A program made the translations under genes and the position numbers. A DNA stretch of 64,000 bases from Dactylonectria macrodidyma. Lineage: Eukaryota > Ascomycota > Sordariomycetes > Hypocreales > Nectriaceae. Positions 44,814-56,828 of this stretch are shown here, one piece after another. Each line of letters begins with the position of its first letter. Positions within the stretch are counted from its first letter, which is position 1. The stretch is taken from assembly GCA_020744425.1 (NCBI GenBank), contig JAGMUV010000002.1:1470501-1534500 (forward strand), written 5' to 3'. The notes under the pieces were generated by a model that was not told the DNA's origin, ran no database searches, and saw only the letters and a list, made by a program, of their open reading frames with translations.

Positions 44814-45376
44814 ATGCAGTTTACAAACTGGACCGAGCAGGCAGTTAACTGGACCCGTCGAAATCCCGTGCAAGCAGCGGCCTTGGGAGGCACTTTGGTG
44901 GTTGCCGCGGCTCCAGCCCTGGTGGTAACGCCGGCTTTAGGAGCCGCCGGATTCGGAGCTCATGGTGTTGTCGGAGGTTAGTATTCCATCGCCAGGCATC
45001 TTCCCTCCGGCTCGGTAGCAGTATTAACGTAGCAAAAGGTTCTCTCGCCACAGCATGGCAGAGCAGTATCGGGAGTGTCATCGCGCCCTCTGCCTTCTCA
45101 ATCCTGCAGAGCGCTGGGGCTGGCGGAGCTGGCATGGCTACAGTGTGCTCAGCCGTGCAAGGCTCTGCTGTGGGAGCTGCGGGAGCCGCGCTTGGTGCTT
45201 GGTTAAGGACAAAGAAAGGGAACAAAGAAGAAGGGGATGGAAGTGCTAAAGGTGATGAAAGCACCACAGCCAACAGACCCGAAGGAGGTGGCGGCCCTGA
45301 TGGTGACAGTGATGGGGCTGTGAGCAAGAAAGCCTCGGCGGCTACTGGGGATGGTGGACATGGTGACGAGACCTAA
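44814..45376 (+). CDS. Ifi6/Ifi27 (ISG12)-like glycine/alanine-rich membrane protein
   Basis: A predicted 166-residue protein. Exons: 44814-44976 and 45039-45376; 62-bp intron. After MQFTNWTEQAVNWTRRNPVQ comes a long Gly/Ala/Val-rich hydrophobic region (AALGGTLVVAAAPALVVTPA). The family signature GGSLATAWQSSIGSV follows, then FSILQSAGAGGAGM and a further hydrophobic stretch. This matches the Ifi-6-16 family, which in animals includes interferon-induced mitochondrial or ER proteins linked to apoptosis. Fungal members are known but their role is unclear. The C-terminal third is hydrophilic and Gly/Asp-rich. The first in-frame ATG was taken. An effect on membranes or cell death is inference only. 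Confidence 0.75.
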
Positions 45377-46002
45377 CAAAGCTGGTTTCAGGCGAGGAGG
45401 GCCAAGGCCAAGGCTTATCTGTAGGGCCACCCGCATAATGCATCAACATCACCCCCAGACCCATCCTCCAAGCGAGGTGTGGTAGCCCTGTCGGTGGTGA
45501 AACCCAGAAACCCCGAGCCGGGCCGCGATCGGCTCCGGATTATTGTGGGGCCTTTGCCCGTGAATCACGGAGGCAGCTCTAATGTCGTTTTCCGAGAAGC
45601 TTTTATAGCTCCTATCCTCTCTTTTTCCCCTACCAAATAAACACCCATTTTACCCTCATTCATTCAACAAGCGGTATAGCCGATGAACCGGATGGCAGCC
45701 TAAAAGGGTGCCCGAAACTGTAGTCAGGCTGGCTGCATGCGGTGCGACCCGCGTTACGCGCTGGTTCGCTGTTGGCCAACAGGTCCAATGTTTATGCATC
45801 GGTACATCTGCGTACAGCCGCGTACAGCTCATTTTTTCCACATTGGCCCCTTTCCCGCCCTTAGCTTGGTGCTCTTCTGATAAAAGCCAGAGGGTATCCT
45901 TGGAGATGTTCTTCCTCCTTCTAGCCTCTGCAGATAAAGTCGAGTCTCACAACAGCATCCTTTTCCTGTTGCATAGCATCTCCCTTTTGAACCTCCAACA
46001 AC
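45377..46002. other. intergenic, 626 bp
   Basis: A gap between the Ifi6-like and CCCH genes. It should hold one 3' UTR and one promoter; pyrimidine-rich runs and AATAAA-like sequence (near 45637) are seen, but no gene. Confidence 0.4.
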
Positions 46003-46818
46003 ATGGAACATATCAAGAATAGCAGGGCGGCCAAGAACAAGAAGAAGCCTTGTCACCAGTTCCAGAGTTCTGGGGCATGCACGTATGGAGAATCATGCAG
46101 GTTTGGACACCAGCGACAAACCTCGCCACATTCTCCAGCACCAGCTATCAATGACGAGACGCCTCTCCAGAACATCGATCAAGCCACCATAGAGCCCATG
46201 GATGAGTTCTTTGCGAGATATCCAAACTTCCAGTACAAGCGCGATGCATCCTTCTGGGCCGAGTTCCATCGCTTGTCCAAGCAATCCAAGTGGAAGAAGG
46301 ACCAACGACGAGAGCATGTGGCAGACTTCAAGACGGCTATTACACACCAGTTCAACAACACTTTTGGAACCGACGAAACGAGCCTCGAGTCGTGGCAGAA
46401 GCTCTGTCGAATCCTCGGGGTCGGAGTGCCCAACACGCTGAAAGAATCTCGGCTGGTATGTTGTTGTTAACCCAACTATAGGGGACGCTTTCAAAAAGAA
46501 CAGCTGAGTTCTAACAAAAGCCTACAGCGCGTCCAACGAACACACGTCAACCTTGTCGACCTCGTCGAGTCCCCTCAAACCGGCAAGAAAGCCAAGCTCT
46601 TCCCTACCGTCGAAGCCCTGCGAGAGTATACGCTCGAGGAGCGCAAGGTCTTCCCCAGAGAGGAAGCTCACGCCGGCGGGCTGCTCAAGATGCTGCTCCG
46701 ACAGATATTTTACAACCATAAGAAGACTCGAGCGGAGCAACCAACTAGAAAGAGGGTCGACTCGGGAGTTGATTTGGGCACCTGTTTTGTTCCAGAGGGG
46801 AGCACTCAATCAGTCTAG
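46003..46818 (+). CDS. CCCH zinc-finger protein
   Basis: A predicted 247-residue protein with one CCCH finger near the N-terminus: C17-x8-C26-x5-C32-x3-H36, in CHQFQSSGACTYGESCRFGH. This is the canonical RNA-binding spacing. Exons: 46003-46455 and 46528-46818; 72-bp intron. The finger follows a basic run (RAAKNKKK). The middle (FFARYPNFQYKRDASFWAEF, then SKWKKDQRREHVADFKTAI) is helical and charged; I do not recognise it. The tail has TRKRVDSGVDL. The size and the unknown middle suggest a lineage-restricted protein. RNA binding is inferred from the finger. It lies between the Ifi6-like and dynamin-like genes. Confidence 0.75.
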
Positions 46819-47386
46819 AGTCATGAGGACGAAGGACGGAACCATCATTTTCGCATCTTTCACGGCCTAACCAATACCAGTTGTATCGCACCTTGAGCAT
46901 TCTCCTATAGTTGTCTTCATTACTTGCGCAGATTCTACATGAAGCTACAAATTACTTACTTCGTTGCTGCTGTACAGCCCTTGCCCTCAGAACGAGAACA
47001 GTGAGGTGCAAGCTTTACATAGCCCCATGATGAGCTTTGAATTCCGAAATGTAACGCAACCCTCTCAAACAAGAATGAAATCACTCCTTTGATTGGAATT
47101 AATTGACAGCCATGTCGCCCATGATGCTTTAAAGCCGCAACAGAAAGCTTGGTATAAATGTTCCCACCAGAATACGCCCAACAGAAGTCTTCGCCAAGCA
47201 TTGTTGGCATATCTCAGTCCTCATCTTCAAATTATGCAACCTCGAACACTTCAGTCCATTCAAGTTTGGTTGGAGCTTGTGCAGCACCCCCTATCACACC
47301 CTCAGTCGTTTTCACCTCCCGCAACGCAATGGGCAACCCTACAAAGGCAGTAAGCAAAAGCTCCGGTAATGGCCTGAAACGTATTA
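46819..47386. other. convergent 3' flanks
   Basis: A 568-bp gap between the CCCH gene (plus) and the dynamin-like gene (minus). A minus-strand frame from about 47340 to 47232 is open and could be an alternative last exon of the dynamin-like gene. Otherwise nothing is seen. Confidence 0.4.
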
Positions 47387-49510
47387 CTAACCTGACAAGC
47401 CACGGTTTTGATGCCTCTGACACGCCTTGAACACGGTTCTTAGCTCATTACGCTCCAGCTGAAGCTCAGTCCGCCTCTGGGTTGTATGCACTGGCTCGGT
47501 GGCCAAGAGCGCCAGTCTCTCGTCGCTGAGCTCCAGCACTCGATCTAGGCTGAGGATCTCTGGCACTTGAGAGACGAGGCAATTTTCAACTCCGAGAACG
47601 ATGACATTCTCGGTGAATGTTTGGAGTGAATACTGGGACAGAAAGTGTCAGTAACGTGTTGAAACACTAGGCTCGTTCACTCAACACACATTGTAATACG
47701 TCGTCATTTCAGTAACGGCCGCTTCGGCGTTGGATCGAGCAATGCTCCAAGATTCCTGGTCCGCCACCGGGACCATATTTTGATCAGACATCCCTTGCCC
47801 CTGAAAAAGGATGCGCCGAAAGTCCAAGTCGTGAGGCTGGAGATGGCCCTCGTTATAATGTTTGAGAAGCTCCTTCAGCTTCGCTTCGAGCTCCTCAGTC
47901 TTGCGCTCGAAGAATGGGTCGACAAAGGTCTTGAAAACTTCCACCAAGGCTCTGTTTTCAGTCCCAATGATATGGGTCAAGGCTGCTTTGACAAATGCCT
48001 TCACTGAACTCTTGGCGAGCTCAAAGTGCGTCGTTGCTATCGACTCCCACGAGGAAGACTGCTCGCGAAAGAGATCCGTCACTAACGCTTCGACTGAAGA
48101 TCCGGGGCCTACAGTGTGAGAGGATATCAAGTATTCCGTCTGTGATACAAAATCACTCCTTAGGGTAAGAACCGGGTCGTCCTGGTGATAAAAGGAAATG
48201 AGGGGCTGTAGATGCGTTGAGATCTGCGGTTCGTGTCCATGGAGGCCAGGAATGCGACGCTGAGCACCCTTGGTAAGCAAGACAAGCGCAAAGGCACTAT
48301 TCAGGTCTCTCATGAGAGTGCGAAGCTTCCTCGCTCGAGTGTCTTCTGATGGACAAGATTCATTGCCAAAGGTCAACTCGCCAAAGAAGCCATCGCTGTA
48401 GTCACCCCGAAGAGCCGCGGCCGCCAGGATTTGGAACTGCGTGGCAGCCTTGAACATGTAGCTTCTCGCCTGGTCAACACTGCACAACGGCGGGCCGAGC
48501 CGGGTTAAGCGTGCTTCGATGGCCTCCAGTTTCTTTTCCGTAGCTTTGGATAGTTCCGGAAAGCTGTTCATAATCGAACCCTGTAGGACCTGGCTGAGTT
48601 TTATTCGGAGCATCCAAGCACCGCGAGCCTGGGCGGGAATCGACGACCAGGGAGGAGAACGGAAGAACTCGCTTTCGTTGTAATCCCGCTCAGATGAGGA
48701 TATTTCCCATTCAGAAGGAGATCGGTTTCGTAGAATGTGCCAGCCAAGGCCAAGCATGTACGCAGGATCCAGGTTGGTGGCCACTTTCGCAAATTTGATC
48801 TGTTCCGCCTGCGAGACTGCCATGTCTGGCTTTGTGATGATGCCCAGGGTTCTGTCTCCGCTTGGGTCATACCGTCTCACCATCTCGAGTATTTTGAATG
48901 CATTGAGGCTGTATTGGGCTGGGATCACGGCGAGGATTGTCACGTCCGGGTTCCGCATCTCCCGCTCGGCCAGCTCTTGGCAGAGCAGAGCGTCCTCTTG
49001 ATACCCGGCTTGCCAGCGTATGCCTGGGAGATCGGTGATGAACAAGGGGAAAAGATCGGGCCCGGAAATCTTGACGTAGAGGCCATGCTGAGGATAGCTA
49101 ACCTCGGTATGGTTTATCTTAAGAGTCGACTTGGCGTCTCGGATGATGCCGGCGAGGTCACGTTGATCAGTGCTGCCTTTGCGCTCGAGACACTGGATTC
49201 TCGTTCCCTGCTCAGCAGTCTTGTCGCCCGTGGTGACTTTTGCATCGGCCTTTGCCACAGAGGCGGATCGGAGAATCAAGGCGGTCGGGAAGAGAGTTCC
49301 GTGTCGCTCGCGAGTACGAAAGTTGATATGAGTGAATGCCTCCAAGACGGACGACTTGCCGCTGGACAGTTCTCCGATGACAGCTACACGCGGCAGCCGG
49401 AGACCGCGTCGGAGGGTGAGGGCATCGAGGCGATAGAAGTCGCGGTGGATGGGCTCCAGCTCAGCGCGGAGTTGTTGCAGCGCCTCGGATCGGCCATCGA
49501 TACGACTCAT
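47387..49510 (-). CDS. dynamin-superfamily GTPase (Mx/Vps1-like)
   Basis: Dynamin-type GTPases self-assemble on membranes. Predicted 688 residues; exons on minus: 47690-49510 and 47387-47632, with a 57-bp intron. GTPase motifs: G1 GELSSGKSS at 46-54 (usual form GDQSSGKSS), G2 threonine T76 in FPTALIL, G3 DLPG at 160-163, G4 TKPD at 226-229. A helical middle/stalk follows (from about 290). Exon 2 codes a GED-like helical tail beginning YSLQTFTENVIVLGVENCLV and including RVLELSDERLALLATEP. No PH domain, proline-rich region or membrane span is visible, so it is closer to the Mx-like fungal group than to classical dynamin. An alternative splice at 47386 could extend the C-terminus by about 35 residues. 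Confidence 0.87.
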
Positions 49511-50114
49511 GGCTGAAGGGGACCTGAACCTGAAGGCAAAACGACTGAGAATCCTCTTTGCCTCTTCGTCTCTCGTCGCAGCCCCAAGTTGAAGCGAGTT
49601 GATCCGAGTTGTGTTTGATGCAAAGGCTTGAGTTGTCTCAGGCCCGTCGTTGTTGGTACTGTCTCAACTGATCCCCTCTCGTAATTCGATCAGCTGCTGC
49701 AACGCCTTGTTGGGGGCTGAGACCTATAGGTAGGGCCTGTAGTCCAACAGACTCCGCAGATTCGCTTTTTACTCTGCAGCCAAGGACGCCCTTCGCAAGG
49801 TGTTGGTTGGCACCAGGCTGAACGCCACGAGCGCCTAATGCAGCAGGGCGTGGATGAAGCTGAAAGACGGAATGACGCAAATTCTCCACCACCACGGCAA
49901 AACCTACAAGCAAAGGGAAAAAGAACAAGAAATCGATGAGACAGGACTCAACCATATACAAGACGTTGCTCTATATCATTTGGGACCTTGCGCCGTCTAT
50001 GTCCGTCCGAGGAGATGTCCTCTGTCTGTGAGTGTCTATCCCTGCGATCTAACGTTACGATCCAGCCGCAAATGCTCGTCAAGCCAGCCACAGCCTTAGT
50101 TCTTCGCCTTGGCA
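49511..50114. other. intergenic, 604 bp
   Basis: Lies between two minus-strand genes: promoter of the dynamin-like gene and 3' flank of DUS1. No gene seen. Confidence 0.4.
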
Positions 50115-51669
50115 TCAGGCGTCTTTTCTTGCTTTTTGTTCTTGCTCGCCGTCCTTGGTCTTCTCATCCGGCTTCACTCTATCCTTCTTGCTCAGCGTAA
50201 TTGCGCCTTTCTTCAGTGCCTCGCTGGGCAGCGGCCGGATGATGGCCTGCACAACCCACCACGGACGTCCGCACCGTGCCATCGTAGCCGCTGAGCTCTC
50301 TTCCTCTGGCAGATCCTCGCCTTCACGCGGCGGCCGTACGACACTCGCGCCGCCGGTGCGCTCGTACTCGAGAAGACCCTCGGCCACCTTGCGCTCGACA
50401 GCTTCCAATACCCCTTCGTACGCTTCAATATCGCCTGCGCGGCTCTTCGCCAGCATGTCTCGCACGTCAGTGTGCACGGAAACAAAGTGCCGCATGAGAT
50501 GGAAGAGATGTGGTTGCACGGCGCCCATGTTCGGGCCTTGCTCTTGTCTCTTCTTGCCCGTAATCTTCCTCCGCTTCGCTGATCGCTCATCTTCGCCATC
50601 CTTGCTCTCCGTGATCCAGGCCGTGTCGTCGCCGGGGATGAACAGTGGTCGTCGCTTGGGAGGCTCGCTTCCTAAGGCATGCTCGTGAAGAATGTCGATA
50701 TATCTTCTAGCCACCGCGTCGACTCTCCATCCTCCCTTGCCGTCTTTTCCTCTCCAGTACTCCCGGCCTTCCTCACCTACCGGCGGTGACTTCGAGAAGA
50801 TGGCCGGGTCGCTGAGATTGCCCTCGGCGCTCATCACGCCATCAGCACCAGTTGCTTCGAGGCATTTCTCAATATCCCCTTCCTGCAAAATGTTTCCGTT
50901 GGCAAAGAGAACTGTCTCCGGTGGCAAGCTATCCCTCAAGAACCTAATCATTTTCCAGTCTGCCAAACCCGTCAAGTGTCCCTTTTGCTCCCGTCTCCGC
51001 CCGTGGACCGTCAAGATCGATGCGCCTGCCTTAAGCACATTCTGCGCATACGCAAGTGATTTCTCCTTAGTCTCGAGCAAGCGGATTTTCGCCGTAACAG
51101 GAATGGGAAGCTCCTTGTGAAGTGTGTTGATCAGTCGGAAAATGAGATCCTGATCCTCTTGCAAAAAAGCGCCGTAATGGCCCTTCCGCGCAATGCCCTG
51201 TGGGCAGCCGAGGTTCAGGTCAACAGCGTCGCAATAAGGCGCTACTTGTTTTGCCGCTGACAGAAGTGCGTTTGGGTCGTTGGCACAGAATTGGACAAAG
51301 AGCGGCCGATCGATGGAGGGGTTACCGTCGAGCCAAGGTGTCGAGGTGTCGGGTCGAACGGCTTGGAAATGCGCCTTGCGATACTTTTCGTCTTCCGAGT
51401 AAAGACGAGCGTGAAGCATTGGTGTGTAAGCCAGTAAACTTGACTGTTCGGTGGGGGATAGGAAGGATCGCGTAAGCATTCGCCAGGCCTATGAGAGGAG
51501 TCAGTTCGGATTCTGTTATGTAGGGTTCGGAGTCTCTGCATACAAACTCAGACTGGTCGACCATCGGTGCCACAATGAACTTGGGGCTGCCAATGCTCTC
51601 GTAAAAGGCCCTGCCATGCAGCTTTGGCGGCTGCTCCACCGCGGGGTTCTGGTGAGGGTCAGACGTCAT
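50115..51669 (-). CDS. DUS1: Dus1, tRNA-dihydrouridine(16/17) synthase
   Basis: Dus1 uses FMN and NADPH to reduce U16 and U17 in the tRNA D-loop. Predicted 499 residues; exons on minus: 51544-51669 and 50115-51488, 55-bp intron. The start gives MTSDPHQNPAVEQ, then FIVAPMVDQSEFAWR, the FMN-binding first strand of the TIM barrel. LNLGCPQGIARKGHYGAF carries the catalytic cysteine C137. KIRL and LTVHGRRREQKGHLTGLADW are further FMN/phosphate contacts, and FANGNI and DGVMSAEGNLSDP close the barrel. The C-terminal third is a helical domain with a charged insertion (KRRKITGKKRQEQ) and a Lys-rich tail. The open frame extends upstream of 51669, but the chosen ATG matches family length. Confidence 0.93.
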
Positions 51670-52885
51670 GGTGGCTAGTTGTCGTGCGCAAAGGGCCAAA
51701 TGACCAAGTTGAAAGGTCGATCTGGGCCCCGGGGTCGTCCGGAGCCAAACTTTTCGCAAACACCGCTCCACGCTGGCGGCTTCGTGGCTCCACCTCGATC
51801 GCAATGGCTGTCACCGTCGTGGTTGAGTTGCGTCGAGAACTGAAGATGGAAAAAAAAAAAAATCGTCACTTGGTTTGAGTATAGCCTTACCCACCCGCCA
51901 AAGTGGGGCGCGCAAGGCTGAAGCGGCTCTGTGGCTGGAACGCGGGGATGGCGTGGGGGTCATCAGAACGGGTTCCCATAGCAGGCATGTGGCGTTCTCA
52001 GCCTCGCCAAGGCCCGAAGCTGTCGATGTACCAGTACCTGTACTCCGTACTTGCCATGAACGGCTGGGGGCCGGCCCCTTAATGGCCAACGCGCCAATCT
52101 CCTCCAAGCCTCCGAGCCCCGAGTCAGTCAGCCCAACACGGCATCGCTCAGGCAATCTGCCATTGGGCTCGGCTCTGCGGCTCCCGGATGTTTTCTGCAC
52201 TGGGCTCGATTCATCAAGTTAGTTCACGGGCTAACGATACACGCACGACACAGAGCGATACAATCATCAGGTTTATCATGAGTCCTTAACATGGCAAGGA
52301 AGAAACGCTGGAATATCTCGCGTATTTACTAGTCCGGCTGTAGAGACATCCCGTCAACAGAGTTAGAAAAATTCAGAGCATCGCGCAGCTTCCTCCAATT
52401 CAAGTCCTGCCCGCCCGATGGGATCCGTCAGCTCACAACTGGTGCCGCGTCCATCTTGTTCAGCCAGCCCGGTTTTCGTCTTCTGCAAAGACTACGCCGT
52501 GGTTCTGTGACAAGTGGCGTCGCAATCCCGGCCGATGAGGGAATGACTGGCTCACAGTGGCAGCCACGGCTGCACCCAGCCACGTCATCTCCCATGTTTC
52601 CACCGGGTCCGATTGATTCCAGCTCCATGATCCAGAGTTCCTCCGCACCACCGTGTCCGTCGCAAAAAATTAAAGAAAATGTATGACTCTTTGGTCTAAA
52701 TTCCACATGACATGTAGAGAGTGGTAAAAGTGATAAACGCCGTTGACACCATACTATGCTATCTCCTCAACGCCTTGAAAGGTGAATATGGTGGAATATA
52801 TGACTTTCGGCCTCGCGACCTGTCATCAAGGAAATTAAACATGGTGTGACAAGGATTGGTCTGTGCAGTGTAGGTATTGTCATCA
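51670..52885. other. intergenic, 1.2 kb
   Basis: A gap between two minus-strand genes, with the DUS1 promoter on the left and the 3' flank of the next gene on the right. A run of A at about 51850-51861. No gene supported. Confidence 0.4.
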
Positions 52886-55398
52886 TCAGAAAAAATGTGT
52901 GTAAATCTTCGAGGTTTCGTGCACCTCCATCTCCTGCACAAGGGTCAGCTTGAAGTCTTGCGGACTCGCAAGTATAAGAACGTACCATCTTGAATGTGTT
53001 CAGCTCCTCCTTGATCTGCTGTGCCAACATGGGAGTCATGCGGTTACACGCAGAAAGCTCACCACGGCGGTCGTACTCTTGGCTTGGCCAGGTATCGTAG
53101 AAGATAAGGCGGGGCGAGAACGTCGCATTCCTCTTGACCGTCCCGTGGGGCGTGTTGGGAGCGCTCTTTGTGTCCTGGCGCAGTCTGAGGGCTGTCATAA
53201 AATAGTCTTCACTGCCGATAGCAATCGATCCAGTTCTGCGATGGCCCTGGGCCTCGTCATTCGGCGTGCTAGGGGCACTGGAGTTGGGAGAATCATTGAT
53301 GGCAGGGATACTGGGGAGATCCAATTCGGGTGAGACATCGGCCGGACGAATAGAGGGGCTAGCAGAGCCTGGGCCTGGTTTCAGTCAGTTATTAAGTCAG
53401 TGAATCAACAGGCTGGCGGTGTTAACATACGCTTCAAGATACCCTTCCGAACCGCTGCAAGCACTTCGGCGCGATCCTTATCGCTACCAACAATGCTCTT
53501 CCGTGAGTTGGTGTTAGAGTTATCGGTGCCGGAACTGCCCAAGCGTTCGGCAATCTCAGCTCCAAGATTGATGTCGACCAAGTTGCGTTCCAGGTGTGGC
53601 AAGTCATCCGCCGGCTCAGTTTCTGCCGTCGCATTCGGACGCTTAGTCTCCGCCTCAGCAGTAACCATAGACACCTCGGCTTGGCTGGCTTCAGGAATGG
53701 GTCCGTCAGCAGGTGCCACGCCGACGACCGACTTGGGTCGGAATAATCCGACAAGCGATCGAGTACTCTTCTTCATTCCACGGCCCATCTTACGGATCAT
53801 AATGGATGCTGAGGAAGCAGTCGATGAGATCGACAAGTTGTCGGTTGAACCACCCAAAAATCTGCCGCCATAGATACTATGGCCGAGGCCAGACGCCTCT
53901 TGCTGCTCAGCGATCCGTTCTTGTTCTGCATCATATGCCTCATCTGAAGTGGGTTCCTTGTGAAGCTTAGATGATTCTCCCTTATCGGCACTGTCAGGGT
54001 CGGGACCCGCAGCCTTGCGGAAATCAGCCGCACTACCAAAGGAGAAGGCACGACGCAGCCTGGAGGTCTTGCTCTTTGCCTTGCGGCCCTTTTGATTAAT
54101 GGCAGCCAGCTGCCTCGCCGCTGGTGACTCTAAGTTACCGGCGGTGCCTGGGGGGGTGCTTTGATTAGAAGCGGATTGGGCCTCCTCGGTGACATCGGTA
54201 GCCATTGTTGCGGGCCTTGACAGAGGTGAGGGGTTGGTTGTGCGCTTAGTCGCATCGGAAGAAGAGCCTCGCGGTGGAATGTTGACAGACTTGGCGTGAT
54301 CTTGCTTAGAAGTAGTTTCGTCAGAGAGGGAAGAGGGGTTTCCAGTGGGGGCCGATACATTGCGGTTGGCAGACTACGCAACAATCCCTGTTAGCAAGAC
54401 GATTCAGGCCAAGATCATCCGATTGGACAATGCAACGGGTAAAATGAACTTACAGAGGATGGTCGAGAGTTGCTACTGCGACTCGACACAACACTTTCAG
54501 AACTGCCACTACGGGAACGAGGTGCAGGGTTAGATGCGACCCGTATATTCCTAGCGTCCTTTTCGCCCGGTTTCTCGGGCTTAGGTGGGACACTGGGCTT
54601 CGCCAGCTCTGCGTACTCTCTGCTATGCATGCTTCGGCGTCGCAACCGCTTCGCATCGTCCGGGAGAGACTGCGGGTAGACGTGCATGTCATCTTTCGAT
54701 GTCCCAGGCATGGCTCCATAGAAGCTGTTGGGCCGATTTGGCACCGTCGAGCGTTGTGGGTTGGGACCGTTGTACATTTGAACGGCGGGTAACGCGCCAT
54801 TGTTTGCAGGGAGGCCGAGACCTGTGCTCTGGGAGCGGCCATGCTGATTCTGAGCCTGGTTCTGGACCTGGTTCTGTTGGAAGCTGGCCGTCCGTCTATA
54901 CCTATCGGGAGCAGCCTTTGTCGAAGACGAAGGAGCAAATGATTGCTGGGAGGAGCCAGCCAGATAAGCCGATTGAGGTCGAGGGGCAGGCACAATGTTT
55001 CGAGCGGGTGGTAGGGCAGAATCATCCCGGGACCCGGTCTGACCAACACCCATGGGGTTGTATGGCAGGTTTGTCATCGAAGAGCTGTATTGGCGGACAC
55101 CATAACTGGCATTGGCATTGTAATTTCGCATATTCTGTTGCGCTTGTGGCTGCCAGGACTGCGTGTGATTCAAATTTGGGGTGGCGGTAAAGGCGTATGG
55201 TTGGACTGGGGCAGAGCTCCCTCGGTATCCCACGGGAGCACCGGCTCCGTAAGGAGACCTGGGAGCCTGGGATGATCCCCCCATGTATTGGTGGCTGGTT
55301 TGACCTTGGCTGGGCATCATACTGGCAGATGTCGGTCTAGTTTGGAGCATCGTTACCGTACCAGTTTGCTGAGGGTAGGTCTGAACAAGCGCAGCCAT
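52886..55398 (-). CDS. large low-complexity protein with conserved fungal C-terminal tail
   Basis: A predicted 774-residue, mostly disordered protein rich in Ser, Pro, Gln and Asn. Exons on minus: 54454-55398, 53431-54373, 52986-53374, 52886-52933; the introns are 80, 56 and 52 bp. The last coding exon is 48 bp and codes the end of a conserved tail: LIFYDTWPSQEYDRRGE, then LTPMLAQQIKEELNTFKME and MEVHETSKIYTHFF. This resembles the C-terminal block of bud-neck-associated yeast proteins of the Afr1/YER158C type; the match is from memory and tentative. A basic, Ser-rich stretch (KSKTSRLRRAFSFGSAADF) near the middle looks like a phosphorylation-prone region. Probably a cell-polarity or signalling scaffold. 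Confidence 0.75.
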
Positions 55399-56788
55399 AC
55401 TTTTTCGGTCAGCTTGCGATTGAAATGGCTACCAACAAGAAGAATCTTGTCCACGGTGTCGCGTTTAGATTATTGTCGGCAGCAAGTACTTCGGTGTGAT
55501 GTCGAATTCGCAACGCAATCTATAATGCAAGGCGAGACAAACAAAAAAAATAACTGTGCGCCATAGTCAGTAACATCCTCGTATGATCGTGTGAAGAAGG
55601 AAAAAAAGGCTCGTGTCTCCGACCATCTCTCTCCCCATTAAAGTGGCGAGAGTTAACGGAAAAACGCCAATCAGACTGGACAGAGGGTAGGCCGGAGAAA
55701 ATCTCCTAATGCTGTACAGGATGCGTCAAGACTGAGTATGGACTAACATTTTTTCTTTTTGGTTTATATTTTGAACGAAAGAGAAGAGCGATCGTAGAGG
55801 CGTTGGAATCCAAGGACGCCAGCGACCTGAGAAAAGAACGAGTGGTAGTGTCGAAGATTGAGGCGCCGTCACCGCGAGCAGGCTTTCGAATCCGCTACAA
55901 GTCGGGTGTTGAAAGATCGATGGGCGAAGATCAAGTGTCAGAAGAGACAGCTCGAGTCTTGGCCTAGATGTGGCAAAACATGGAGGGGTCGGCAGCGTCT
56001 CGAGCGAGTGACGGGGAGATGGAGGAAAATATATTACGGGTTCGGCGTGATGGGGATCGAGAACGGGCGGGCGGACAAAGTTCCCTGCGTTGGACGACTT
56101 TGTCACGGAATATTTGGACGGTGCAGCGACAAGGGGTGACGCTGATGCAAATGTAACGGGGCAAGACGTTGGAAATGACGAATATGTGCAACGCAAGGCT
56201 CAAGAGTAGATGGAGAGACGAGCACGAGTTGGGAGGGCGTCTGGGGGTGTTTCGGGGAGAGCGAAGCCGACGAAGATGGCGAAGTTGGAGAGAAAGGGGG
56301 CACGGCAGATGGGCTGCAGCCAAGGACACGGGGCGTCAGGACGATGAGGGGCTGAGGAGACGGAGACGTAGAGGGCGATGGCGATGGTGATGGGCGAAAG
56401 GGGGGTAAAAGGAAAGGAAAACGAGGAAGAACAAGAAGAGGATGAGAGACGGAATGGTGATAGGAAACGAGGACGAAAAGAGGAGAGTCGTCAAAGGCAG
56501 TGGTGGTAAGTTTGGGAGTTTGGGAGAAGAAACGGCCTGGCTGCTGGTTCTCCTGGCGCCAGCAGCAGGTAGCCGTGGAGGGCCGCACTGAGTGGGCTCT
56601 GGGCCGCAGGCGCACCAAGCAGGGGGTAGGTACGTACCGAAATATCCACCCTCCTCGCAGGCTCTGGAGGGACGGGAGAGGCACCATGTACTGTACCTCT
56701 GCGACGTTGTTCTCAGCCACCAGGCCCTGAGGTGCAGCTAACTTTCCACCTTTCCAGGGCCTAAGTACGGAGGCCGGCCCCTAGTGTG

Positions 56789-56828
56789 CAGGGCGTTACA
56801 GGGCGCTCCAGGGCCCTTCAGGGCTCTC
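56789..56828. repeat. 10-bp periodic repeat, four units
   Basis: Four consecutive decamers begin cagggc: cagggcgtta, cagggcgctc, cagggccctt and cagggctctc. The period is exactly 10 bp. Confidence 0.85.

Noticed and set aside
48737..49516. 259-residue open frame antisense to the dynamin-like gene
   Set aside because: It overlaps the GTPase domain exon throughout and has no domain of its own; the sense frame has all GTPase motifs.
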